Source: Actinomycetota bacterium
GTDB taxonomy: Bacteria > Actinomycetota > Actinomycetes > Nanopelagicales > Nanopelagicaceae
Assembly (NCBI GenBank): GCA_947480375.1
Contig: CANKCX010000002.1
Span: 1-18,589 of the forward strand
Direction: 5' to 3'
DNA: 18,589 bases
The notes under the pieces were generated by a model. It ran no database searches. It worked only from the letters and a program-made list of their open reading frames with translations, and had not been told where the DNA came from. Positions 8,670-15,566 of this stretch are shown in pieces (within the stretch, counting starts at the first letter, position 1; each line of letters opens with the position of its first letter). Position numbers and translations under genes: made by a program.

Positions 8670-9055
8670 GTATTTAGATCATCCGGGCCAAAGGCCCAAG
8701 GCAATAAGGTCGACATCGGAGCAGGGCCATCAGGCGTCATGAATAGTAAATCGTTCCCGCCATGTTCAAATAACAATTGTCTGCAACGACCACATGGCGA
8801 CAAGAAGTTGCCGTGTGCATCAACACAAACTGCCGCTATTAATCTGCCACCACCACTCGCAATCAAATTAGAAACTAGACCACATTCAGCACAGAGCCCA
8901 AGCCCATAAGAAGCATTTTCGACATTGCAACCAGAAATGATTCGACCATCATCTACCAGCGCTGCAACGCCTACCGGAAATTTAGAGTAAGGCGCGTAAG
9001 CCTTCGTCATGATTGCTTTTGCTTCTAGATGCAAAATCTCCCAATTAATTTCCAT
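8666..9055 (-). CDS. cdd: Cytidine deaminase
   Basis: Small zinc enzyme converting (deoxy)cytidine to (deoxy)uridine for DeoA. 129 residues, the short tetrameric class. Seen: CNVENASYGL at 43-52 (substrate site), CAEC with the zinc ligand Cys55 and proton-shuttle Glu57, and PCGRC with zinc ligands Cys88 and Cys91. It begins two bases after the permease stop codon. A purine-rich GGGGC lies some ten bases upstream, and the tight spacing suggests coupling. It shares an ATGA overlap with deoA. Confidence 0.96.
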   Translation of the reverse strand: MEINWEILHLEAKAIMTKAYAPYSKFPVGVAALVDDGRIISGCNVENASYGLGLCAECGLVSNLIASGGGRLIAAVCVDAHGNFLSPCGRCRQLLFEHGGNDLLFMTPDGPAPMSTLLPWAFGPDDLNT

Positions 9056-9057
9056 TT

Positions 9058-10320
9058 TTAATGTGCCCCGCCACGTTGATATGGAACGCCATCGGCAGCC
9101 GGGGCTCGTACTCGACCCACCAGACCAGTGACCGCGATAATTGTTGCTATATAAGGAACCATCAACATAAATTCAGATGGAATCGAAACTCCGATAATTG
9201 TTAGCGTGCTTTGAAGATTATCTGCGAAACCAAATAGTAAGGCTGCGAAAACGGCGCCCAACGGGCTCCACTTACCGAAGATTAAGGCCGCAAGTGCAAT
9301 GAAACCCGCACCGGCAGTCATCTCTTTACCGAATGCTCCGACTGAACCAACTGTGTAATAAGCACCGCCAACACCGGCGATTAAGCCAGCAATCATTACA
9401 TTCTTAAAACGTAATTTATTTACATCGATTCCGACAGTATCGGCCGCGGTTGGATGTTCGCCAATTGCTCGAGTTCGCAGACCCCACTTAGTTTTAAACA
9501 GTGCAAAGGTAATTGTCGCAACGATCGCGAACATCAAATAAACGACTACTGATTGACTAAATAAAATTGGCCCAAGAATCGGCAGTTTCGAAAGTATCGG
9601 GATATCAATATGACCAAATGTTGGAGCTGTATTCCAGGTTGCCTGGTAAGGAACCAAGAGCTTCTTGTAAAGGAAATCAGTAAGACCAATCACCAAAACA
9701 TTTAGAACAAAGCCGAGGATGACTTGATCTACCGAGAACTTAATGGAGAATGTAGCCAGCAAGAATGAGATTGCCGCACCAGCTATCGGAGCCGCTATCA
9801 GCCCCCAAATGGTTTTGTGAGTCAAGCTTGCAACAACACCCGATACAAAAGCGCTAGCTAAAAGTTGTCCTTCGATTGCAATATTGATTACGCCCGAACG
9901 CTCGCAAATCAAACCAGACATAGATCCGAAAACTAACGGCACTGCAAGCAGAAGAGCGCCTTGCAATAGCCCAGTAAATGGAATGAACTTTCCGGAAGCT
10001 GCCCAGGTAATGAAGGACATAAAGATTCCGAAGGTTGCAAATGCAACCGGAACGATTATTTGTGCGCGCTTTCGATAGGCCAAGATTGCAAATAGTGAAG
10101 CGATAACTGAAATTAAAGAGAAAATTCTTGCGCCAGTTGCGGCCGCGATTACCCACTCTTTTAGAATCACCCATTCGTTATTCAGCACGAAACCAAATGT
10201 TGTTTTATCTTTACCTGGGCTAACAAAGCCGAAGAAGATAAGTGATAAGACTGAAAGCGCAGAAATAACCGAAACCCCGCGAAGTCGACGCTTTTGAATA
10301 TTTGATCTGATTTCGCTCAT
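9058..10320 (-). CDS. Nucleoside ABC transporter permease (NupQ-like, COG1079 type)
   Basis: Multi-spanning inner-membrane permease of the BMP-associated nucleoside importer family, 420 residues from the chosen ATG. The protein is hydrophobic throughout, with about ten likely membrane segments after a basic N-terminus. Seen: the family block SGVINIAIEGQL and a cytoplasmic loop RAIGEHPTAADTVGI that would contact the ATPase. ATG at 10320 overlaps the stop of the upstream permease as ATGA; a GTG at 10329 is the alternative start. Compared with its partner it has roughly 130 extra N-terminal residues containing additional hydrophobic segments. It pairs with the preceding permease as a heterodimer. 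Nucleoside specificity is inferred from the family and from the cdd-deoA-add genes that follow. Confidence 0.92.
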   Translation of the reverse strand: MSEIRSNIQKRRLRGVSVISALSVLSLIFFGFVSPGKDKTTFGFVLNNEWVILKEWVIAAATGARIFSLISVIASLFAILAYRKRAQIIVPVAFATFGIFMSFITWAASGKFIPFTGLLQGALLLAVPLVFGSMSGLICERSGVINIAIEGQLLASAFVSGVVASLTHKTIWGLIAAPIAGAAISFLLATFSIKFSVDQVILGFVLNVLVIGLTDFLYKKLLVPYQATWNTAPTFGHIDIPILSKLPILGPILFSQSVVVYLMFAIVATITFALFKTKWGLRTRAIGEHPTAADTVGIDVNKLRFKNVMIAGLIAGVGGAYYTVGSVGAFGKEMTAGAGFIALAALIFGKWSPLGAVFAALLFGFADNLQSTLTIIGVSIPSEFMLMVPYIATIIAVTGLVGRVRAPAADGVPYQRGGAH

Positions 10321-11492
10321 CCGTTCCACCCCTTCGAGGTAAGTGAGGCGGAAGAATTTAACTTCTTTAATCTGAAGATATACCTAACAAATGTTGGCGC
10401 AGCGATGAATAGAACAATAAGCGCCTGCGTAACCAAAACAATATCTAACGGAACGCCAGTACTTGATTGCATAGTTCGACCACCCGCGTGTAATGCGCCG
10501 AATAAGAGTGCAGCGAAAACCGTTCCGAGCGGTTGGGCTCTTCCCAGAAGAGCGACGGTAATTGCATCAAACCCGAATGAACCCGCGATATCGGCATTCA
10601 ATGCATGCTCGCTGCCGAGTACATGTACCGCACCGCCTAATCCGGCAAGTGCGCCACAAATCATCATTGTGGAAGTGATTACAAAAGGTACAGAGATTCC
10701 GGCAGTTCTTGCAGCTTGGCTATTTGCACCAACTGCTCGGAATTTGAATCCAACAGTGGTCTTAGTTAGCAGCCACCAAACAAAGAGCGCAGCACCGAGT
10801 GCGATAAATATTCCGATATTGATTCTGAAATTATCACCAGCAAGCAATGGAAGTCGCGCATTTTCATTTACTTCTGGAGCGATGGGATCGATACGACCCG
10901 GGCGCAGGAATTGCTTAGTCTTTAAAATCCACAGAATAAAATAGCTGGCGATGTAGTTCATCATGATGGTCAAAATAACTTCATGCGCGCCAGTCTTTGC
11001 TTTCAGCAATCCCACTATTCCGCCCCAAATTGCGGCACAAAGTGCACCTGCAAATGCAGCAGCGAGAATATGGATACCAATCGGAAGTTGAAAGTGGAAG
11101 CCAACATATGAAGCACCGATTGCGCCGAAGATAAATTGACCTTGTGCCCCAATATTGAAGAGGCCTGACTTGAAAGCAAGTGCAACTGATAGCCCAGTCA
11201 AAATCAAGGGCGTAGCTGTAACAATAGTTTCAGAGAGCGGATAGAAGCCCTGCAAAAAGCTATGTCCTTTAGTTAGATTCACATCGAAGACTGAACCTTG
11301 GAAAAGTGCTAGATAAGCATTGCCAACTGCTGCGCCCGCACTCTTTATAAATTCAAAGGGCGAACTAATCTTTGCCAAAACTTTTGCATCTGAAATTGCG
11401 ATAATCAGCCCAGTTAGAGTGAAGGCCAATAAAAATGAGAGACCTGGAAGCTTTATGCCTTGACCAAACTTCGATAATGAATTTCGCATCAT
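10317..11492 (-). CDS. Nucleoside ABC transporter permease (NupP-like, COG4603 type)
   Basis: Second permease of the importer, 391 residues. Seen: a hydrophobic N-terminal anchor, the family block KSGLFNIGAQGQF, and the ATPase-contact loop RAVGANSQAARTAGI, followed by several membrane segments and a short basic, serine-rich tail. Its start overlaps the ATPase stop (ATGATG at 11492, sharing four bases), with AAGG a few bases upstream as ribosome binding site. A second ATG follows immediately at 11489. It should form the channel together with the next permease. Confidence 0.93.
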   Translation of the reverse strand: MMRNSLSKFGQGIKLPGLSFLLAFTLTGLIIAISDAKVLAKISSPFEFIKSAGAAVGNAYLALFQGSVFDVNLTKGHSFLQGFYPLSETIVTATPLILTGLSVALAFKSGLFNIGAQGQFIFGAIGASYVGFHFQLPIGIHILAAAFAGALCAAIWGGIVGLLKAKTGAHEVILTIMMNYIASYFILWILKTKQFLRPGRIDPIAPEVNENARLPLLAGDNFRINIGIFIALGAALFVWWLLTKTTVGFKFRAVGANSQAARTAGISVPFVITSTMMICGALAGLGGAVHVLGSEHALNADIAGSFGFDAITVALLGRAQPLGTVFAALLFGALHAGGRTMQSSTGVPLDIVLVTQALIVLFIAAPTFVRYIFRLKKLNSSASLTSKGWNG

Positions 11493-13003
11493 GCACTCGC
11501 CTTCTTATTTACGACGCCTGCCATTAGCAAACCAAGCTCTTCGCGAGTCACATTGGAATCCACAATCTCCAAAATTTCACCGCGATACATAACGGCAATT
11601 CGATCGGCTAACGCCATTACTTCATCAAGTTCGGTACTGAAAAGAATTACACCGCGACCCGCATCTCGCTCGGCCAAAATGCGTTCATGAACAAATTCAA
11701 TCGAACCAACATCAAGTCCTCGGGTTGGTTGTGAAGCAACTAGAACTTTTACCGGTCTGGATAGCTCGCGTGCAATGACAACTTTCTGTTTATTACCGCC
11801 AGATAAAGTTGACACCGCATCTGATACCGATTGCAATCTAATATCGAATTCGGTTACCCGTTTTTCGGCCTCCGCCAAAACGACTCCGGCAGAAAGATTT
11901 ATTCCCTTCGCGTAGGGCGCCTGATCGTGTAAATCTAAGATTAAATTCTCAGCGATTGAAAAGCTTCCGACTAATCCATCGAGCTCTCGTGACTCCGGAA
12001 TGAAGGCGATTCCAGCGTGTAATGAACCATAAATACTCTCACCACGCATCTCTCTGCCATCAAGTTTGATTGAACCTTCGATGTGTTCTTCTAAATTAAT
12101 GATTGCTCGGGCAAGTTCAGATTGTCCATTTCCTTGAACTCCTGCCACAGCCAGAACTTCTCCAGCATTTACATGAAAATTAACTTTTTTAACAACTGCG
12201 GTTCCAAGTGCATCGCGAACGGTCAAATCTGTTGCAACCAAGATTGGGTCACCGATCGAGTGCTTGTGCTTCACGGGCGCAAGATCAACGGCACGCCCAA
12301 CCATCATTGATGCTAGTTCACCTTCGGTAGTTTGCGGGGAAACCGCAGCTATCACTTTGCCTCGTCGAATAATTGTAATTTGATCTGCGACAGCCCGAAC
12401 TTCGCGCAATTTATGTGTAATGAAAATTATCGATGTACCTTTGCTTTTCAGCTCTTGCATAGTTTTAAGAAGTTCGTCTGTTTCTTGTGGCGTTAGAACT
12501 GCAGTTGGTTCATCAAGAATTAGAACTTTAGCCTCGTAAATTAGCGCCCGAATAATTTCTACCTTTTGCTGCACGCCTACCGGAAGAGTTTCTACAATTG
12601 CATCCGGATCTACTTCGAATCCAAAATCTTTTGAAACTTTTAGTATTGCTTCGCGAGCAGTGTTGATATCAAGAACGCCCAGCTTCCCGGTTTTTTCGTG
12701 CCCCAGAACAATATTTTCCGCCACAGTAAAAACTGGAATCAACATAAAGTGTTGATGAACCATACCGATACCAGCGCTCAACGCATCACTTGGTTCGGAG
12801 ATATTCATTATTTTTTCATCAACTAAAATTTCGCCAGAATCCGCTTTTAATAATCCGTAAACAATGTTCATAAGCGTTGATTTGCCGGCACCATTTTCGC
12901 CAAGAATGGCATGAATCTGCCCAGTTTCGACGCGCAAATTAATTGAATCATTGGCGGTAAATGAACCGAAGGTCTTGGTTATCCCGCGAAGCTCTAGTGA
13001 CAC
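11489..13003 (-). CDS. Nucleoside ABC transporter ATP-binding protein (double ABC domain)
   Basis: Fused double ABC ATPase, 504 residues, of the ribose/nucleoside importer class (NupO-like, COG3845). First domain: Walker A GENGAGKS at 35-42, signature PVGVQQK at 141-147 (normally SVGxQQ or SGGQQ), Walker B LILDEP at 161-166. Second domain: degenerate Walker A GVQGNGQSE at 288-296 with no Lys, an intact LSGGNKQK at 400-407, and a degenerate Walker B (VASQPTRGLD, no DE). Asymmetry of this kind is usual in this class, so only one site is likely to hydrolyse ATP well. The start is GTG at 13003. The bases upstream, TAGGATTCCAAT, can be read either as a Shine-Dalgarno (AGGA, seven bases away) or as a -10 box six bases away. 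Confidence 0.94.
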   Translation of the reverse strand: MSLELRGITKTFGSFTANDSINLRVETGQIHAILGENGAGKSTLMNIVYGLLKADSGEILVDEKIMNISEPSDALSAGIGMVHQHFMLIPVFTVAENIVLGHEKTGKLGVLDINTAREAILKVSKDFGFEVDPDAIVETLPVGVQQKVEIIRALIYEAKVLILDEPTAVLTPQETDELLKTMQELKSKGTSIIFITHKLREVRAVADQITIIRRGKVIAAVSPQTTEGELASMMVGRAVDLAPVKHKHSIGDPILVATDLTVRDALGTAVVKKVNFHVNAGEVLAVAGVQGNGQSELARAIINLEEHIEGSIKLDGREMRGESIYGSLHAGIAFIPESRELDGLVGSFSIAENLILDLHDQAPYAKGINLSAGVVLAEAEKRVTEFDIRLQSVSDAVSTLSGGNKQKVVIARELSRPVKVLVASQPTRGLDVGSIEFVHERILAERDAGRGVILFSTELDEVMALADRIAVMYRGEILEIVDSNVTREELGLLMAGVVNKKASA

Positions 13004-13015
13004 ATTGGAATCCTA
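13004..13015 (-). promoter_or_regulatory. Candidate leaderless -10 box before the ABC ATPase
   Basis: On the minus strand TAGGAT (13015-13010) is followed by six bases and GTG (13003). It lies directly downstream of the intrinsic terminator, so it could restart transcription for the ATPase-permease-enzyme genes independently of the binding-protein gene. The same bases include AGGA, a possible ribosome binding site, so the two readings cannot be told apart from sequence. Confidence 0.45.
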
Positions 13016-13028
13016 GCGATTTAGGAGC

Positions 13029-13063
13029 AAAAAAACAGGAGGCCCGATTGCTCGGACCCCCTG
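13029..13063 (-). terminator. Intrinsic terminator after the substrate-binding protein gene
   Basis: On the minus strand, bases 13063-13036 form a 12-bp stem (CAGGGGGTCCGA with TCGGGCCTCCTG, two G-T wobbles, no mismatch) closed by a GCAA tetraloop of the stable GNRA type. Seven T residues follow (13035-13029). It sits in the 83-base gap between the substrate-binding protein stop and the ATPase start. Partial read-through would give high binding-protein and lower transporter expression, a common arrangement for ABC importers. Confidence 0.92.
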
Positions 13064-13086
13064 AATTATTTTTAGTTAATTACTAA

Positions 13087-14133
13087 TTAATTAACCTTAA
13101 GTGTTCCTGCAATGATGTCGTTCTTGATCTTAAGGATTTCACTCTTAAGCTTTGCAGGTACCTTTGAATTTAGGTCGTGGTAAGGAGCTAGAGAAACACC
13201 CTTATTTGCAAGTGTTCCAACATATGACTTTCCACTGTACTTCTTAGCTGCAACATCTGCTGCAACTGACTTAATTGAAGCGCCAATTTCCTTAACAACT
13301 GTAGTTAGAAGAATTGACTTACCTGCTGTTAGAAGGCCATAACCGTCTGAGTCAACCCAGATTGTCAGTGACTTCTTGCTCTTTTCAGAAGCTGCAGCGT
13401 AAGGAGCTCCAAGGTTTCCGCCAACAGGAAGGATGATGTCCGCACCTTGTTGTTCGAAGCCCTTTGAAATTGTTAGCGCCTTATTCTGGTCTGAGAAGTT
13501 ACCAACGAATGTTCCGGCCTTTGGATTTGCTGGATCCCATCCAAGTACCTTTACTGACTTACCCTTTTGCTTGTTGTAATAAGCAACACCGCGAGCAAAG
13601 CCATCCATGAAAATTGTAACTGTTGGGTATGGCGCGCCACCGTATGTAGCAACCTTGCCAGTCTTTGACATTCCAGCTGATAGATAACCAGCCATGAAAG
13701 CTGCTTCGTCAGTTTGGAATGTTAATCCCTTAACGTTTGGTACTGCAGAACAGTTCCAGTTTGCATCGCAATCTTGACCAGCGTCATCGACAACTGCGTA
13801 CTTAATCTTTGGGTTTGCCTTAGCAGACTTAACAATTTCAGCAGAAATCGCGAAACCAACACCAACGATTAATTCGCAACCCTTGTCAACAAACTTCTTG
13901 ATGTTTGGTGCAAAGTCAGCAGATGATGAAGCTGGAAGATATTCAGCATTTGAAACTGTTGATGCTTGAGCACCTGCCCATGCACCTTGGTTGAATGAAC
14001 GGTCGTCTACGCCACCAGTATCTAGTGCAAGACAAAGCTTAATTTTTGCTGCTTGTGATGCGGGAGCAACTGCAACACCTGTAATAAGTGTTAGAGATGC
14101 GACAACCGCCATTAGCTTTAATGACTTTTTCAA
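13087..14133 (-). CDS. BMP-family nucleoside-binding protein of the ABC importer
   Basis: Extracytoplasmic substrate-binding protein, 348 residues, of the basic membrane protein (BmpA / PnrA / NupN) family that binds nucleosides. Seen: signal peptide with basic MKKSLK, hydrophobic core to about residue 23, and a probable cleavage after SQA (28). Ligand-domain features include LALDTGGVDDRSFNQG (35-50), a mid-protein GYLSAGMSKTGKVATYGG stretch, and a DSDGYG turn. Most family members are lipoproteins, but there is no lipobox Cys here; the first Cys is residue 34, inside the mature domain. The start is TTG with a perfect AGGAGG four bases upstream (14138-14143). Codons differ from the neighbours (AAG, GAC, AAC, CTT preferred), suggesting high expression. 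The terminator follows the stop. Confidence 0.93.
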   Translation of the reverse strand: MKKSLKLMAVVASLTLITGVAVAPASQAAKIKLCLALDTGGVDDRSFNQGAWAGAQASTVSNAEYLPASSSADFAPNIKKFVDKGCELIVGVGFAISAEIVKSAKANPKIKYAVVDDAGQDCDANWNCSAVPNVKGLTFQTDEAAFMAGYLSAGMSKTGKVATYGGAPYPTVTIFMDGFARGVAYYNKQKGKSVKVLGWDPANPKAGTFVGNFSDQNKALTISKGFEQQGADIILPVGGNLGAPYAAASEKSKKSLTIWVDSDGYGLLTAGKSILLTTVVKEIGASIKSVAADVAAKKYSGKSYVGTLANKGVSLAPYHDLNSKVPAKLKSEILKIKNDIIAGTLKVN

Positions 14134-14150
14134 AGCGCCTCCTGATATAG

Positions 14151-14164
14151 CCCTTTAATAAGGG
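14151..14164. promoter_or_regulatory. Inverted repeat in the binding-protein gene leader
   Basis: CCCTTTAATAAGGG: five-base arms CCCTT and AAGGG around a TAAT centre. It lies between the putative promoter (14180-14207) and the AGGAGG of the substrate-binding protein gene, within the expected 5' leader. It could be an operator for a regulator of nucleoside uptake or a small leader hairpin; the sequence alone cannot decide. Confidence 0.4.
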
Positions 14165-14179
14165 ATTGATGTGTCGGTA

Positions 14180-14207
14180 ACCCTATCGTCGTCAATATTT
14201 CAATCAA
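14180..14207 (-). promoter_or_regulatory. Candidate promoter of the nucleoside transporter operon
   Basis: On the minus strand TTGATT (14207-14202) is followed after 16 bases by TAGGGT (14185-14180), fitting an actinobacterial housekeeping promoter with a TANNNT -10. Unlike the other promoters noted here, it stands about 47 bases before the start codon, leaving a true leader with inverted repeat and Shine-Dalgarno. Other weak -10-like sequences exist in the 185-base divergent gap 14134-14318. Confidence 0.45.
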
Positions 14208-14306
14208 GTTTCAAAGCGCCATGGCGAAGTAACAAACTCTCGACCCAAACTCTAAAGTTTCGCACTTTTTAGGCTCGTTTATAGTAAATATGTCACACCC
14301 GTGCTT

Positions 14307-14318
14307 TAGCCTTGAGGA
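14307..14318 (+). promoter_or_regulatory. Probable leaderless -10 before the exonuclease gene
   Basis: TAGCCT at 14307-14312 is followed by six bases (TGAGGA) and ATG at 14319. GAGGA directly touches the ATG, too close to act as a ribosome binding site, which supports leaderless initiation. No clear -35 is seen. Confidence 0.55.
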
Positions 14319-15020
14319 ATGTCACAGCCGGAACCGCAGCCAGGAAAGAACGCAAGATCGAATTTCGGCCCACCCAGTGATAATTGGCAGCCTGGCTTCT
14401 CTGACATCGGAATTCAACTAAAAGATATTACTTTTATTGTTCTGGATTTAGAGACAACCGGCGCTTCCCCTACTCAAGGATGCGCGATCACCGAGATTGG
14501 TGCCCTCGCAGTTCGTGGCGGCGAAGTCCTAGAAGAATTTTCATCCTTTGTAAATCCAAAAGTTCCCCTACCGGAATACATCACAGCGCTTACCGGGATA
14601 ACCGATGAAATGCTCTACTCGGCCCCACTAATCGATTCTGTATTTCCAGAATTTATCGAATTTTTACAACGACATGATGACGTTCATCTAGTCGCCCACA
14701 ATGCGCCTTTCGATCTTGGCTTTCTAAAAGCTGCCGCGCGCACTCTCGATATCGCATGGCCTAAGTATGAAGTTATAGACACTGTCAGATTGGCGCGATT
14801 AGTTGTAGAGCGAAGTGAGATTTTGAATTACAAACTTTCTACACTTTCAGAATTCTTCCAAACCGAGACTTTGCCTAATCACCGAGCCCTGGATGATGTG
14901 AAAACCACGGTCGAAGTTCTTCATCGTTTAATAGAAAGATTGGCTGGATATGAAGTATTTACCGGCCAAGATTTATTGCAATTTATGAAACGTTTGCCCG
15001 AGAAGAAACTTAAGCTGTAG
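14319..15020 (+). CDS. DEDDh 3'-5' exonuclease domain protein (DnaQ-like), short form
   Basis: Exonuclease of the DnaQ / polymerase III epsilon superfamily, 233 residues. All DEDDh residues are visible: Asp43 and Glu45 in DLETTG, Asp132 in AHNAPFDLGFL, and His188 with Asp193 in HRALDD. About 35 polar, proline-rich residues precede the domain. In many actinobacteria a protein with this domain carries a UvrC-like GIY-YIG nuclease half and is about 600 residues. Here the frame ends about 40 residues after the last catalytic motif and the next gene is on the opposite strand, so this is a stand-alone exonuclease. Role in DNA repair, proofreading or RNA trimming cannot be assigned. Its end overlaps the receiver-protein gene by 11 bases. 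Confidence 0.88.
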   Translation: MSQPEPQPGKNARSNFGPPSDNWQPGFSDIGIQLKDITFIVLDLETTGASPTQGCAITEIGALAVRGGEVLEEFSSFVNPKVPLPEYITALTGITDEMLYSAPLIDSVFPEFIEFLQRHDDVHLVAHNAPFDLGFLKAAARTLDIAWPKYEVIDTVRLARLVVERSEILNYKLSTLSEFFQTETLPNHRALDDVKTTVEVLHRLIERLAGYEVFTGQDLLQFMKRLPEKKLKL

Positions 15021-15420
15021 CCACTGTTTTCGTCTGCAAGAGCCCGGCAACCTTTGAAGCCAAGGTAAATGGGTCAATTGGATGCACAACAACATCATCT
15101 GCTTTCGACCACGAAGCCAGCCAGTTATCTTGAATCCGGCCAGTTATAGCTAGGACTGGTGGGCAGTTAAATACTTCATCTTTCAATTGGCGAGCTAGTC
15201 CTAAACCGCCCTCTGGGACCGCTTCGCCATCGAGGATAAAGAGATCAAAGTGCTGCTTTGAATCCAGAGCCAGACGAAGAGCAGGACCTGTGGCAAATTC
15301 AATAATCGTATGTTCTGGGAGATCTGCCGAAACTCGGCGGCCAAGGGCTGTAATAACCGAAGATCTAACAGATGAGTCATCAGAATATAGGGCGATTATT
15401 AGTTTTGCATCGTGGGCCAT
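15010..15420 (-). CDS. Stand-alone receiver-domain-like protein, atypical
   Basis: 136 residues, apparently a single CheY-like domain with no output domain. Seen: an acidic pair DD at 14-15 after the first strand, FDLFILDGE with a possible phosphoacceptor Asp64, AITGR with Thr93, and HPIDPF at 113-118. That last block sits where receivers normally have a conserved Lys (KPF or KPI); the Lys is replaced by His113, so phosphorylation chemistry is probably altered or lost. No histidine kinase lies nearby. The start at ATG 15420 is preferred over the longer frame to 15549, because residues before it do not look like receiver sequence and TAGACT lies seven bases upstream. It is divergent from ctaE, which suggests but does not prove a link with respiration. 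Confidence 0.7.
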   Translation of the reverse strand: MAHDAKLIIALYSDDSSVRSSVITALGRRVSADLPEHTIIEFATGPALRLALDSKQHFDLFILDGEAVPEGGLGLARQLKDEVFNCPPVLAITGRIQDNWLASWSKADDVVVHPIDPFTLASKVAGLLQTKTVATA

Positions 15421-15433
15421 GGACAGAAGTCTA
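15421..15433 (-). promoter_or_regulatory. Probable leaderless -10 before the receiver-like gene
   Basis: On the minus strand TAGACT (15433-15428) is followed by seven bases and ATG (15420). No ribosome binding site is visible in the spacer (TCTGTCC). It supports the internal ATG as the true start, because a promoter here would not transcribe the longer frame's first 43 codons. Confidence 0.5.
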
Positions 15434-15463
15434 ACCACCAAGAGGTTGTAGGAATCGCACTTT

Positions 15464-15536
15464 GCCCGTTTCTCGCCGAAAAAGCGGGCCATTTTGTCGT
15501 GATGAGTTTCACCCAAAGGGGGCGCTATCCCCGGGT
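15464..15536. other. Two imperfect hairpins in the receiver-ctaE divergent gap
   Basis: Bases 15464-15489 can fold with arms GCCCGTTT and AAGCGGGC (one G-T pair) around a loop of about ten bases. Bases 15511-15536 can fold as ACCC/GGGT plus GGGG/CCCC with a bulge. Neither has a T-tract in a useful place, and genes on both sides point away, so these are not terminators. They may be operators or chance GC-rich repeats. Confidence 0.3.
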
Positions 15537-15566
15537 CGAAATATCTCATTTCCGCTCAGAATCGTG

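Noticed and set aside
10405..10944. 179-codon open frame on the plus strand
   Set aside because: Antisense to the NupP-like permease. No start signal, and low-complexity composition follows from the hydrophobic codons of the permease.
14134..14318. Riboswitch or small RNA in the divergent gap
   Set aside because: Only a five-base-arm inverted repeat is seen. There is no multi-helix conserved architecture such as a purine riboswitch, and the leader is too short.
14319..15020. Exonuclease gene as a frameshifted remnant of the long UvrC-fused form
   Set aside because: All catalytic residues are intact, the frame ends cleanly in TAG, and the opposite-strand gene occupies the space where a lost half would be. 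It looks like a genuine short gene.
15421..15549. Longer N-terminus for the receiver-like protein
   Set aside because: The added residues are unlike a receiver fold, and TAGACT seven bases before the internal ATG supports the shorter form.
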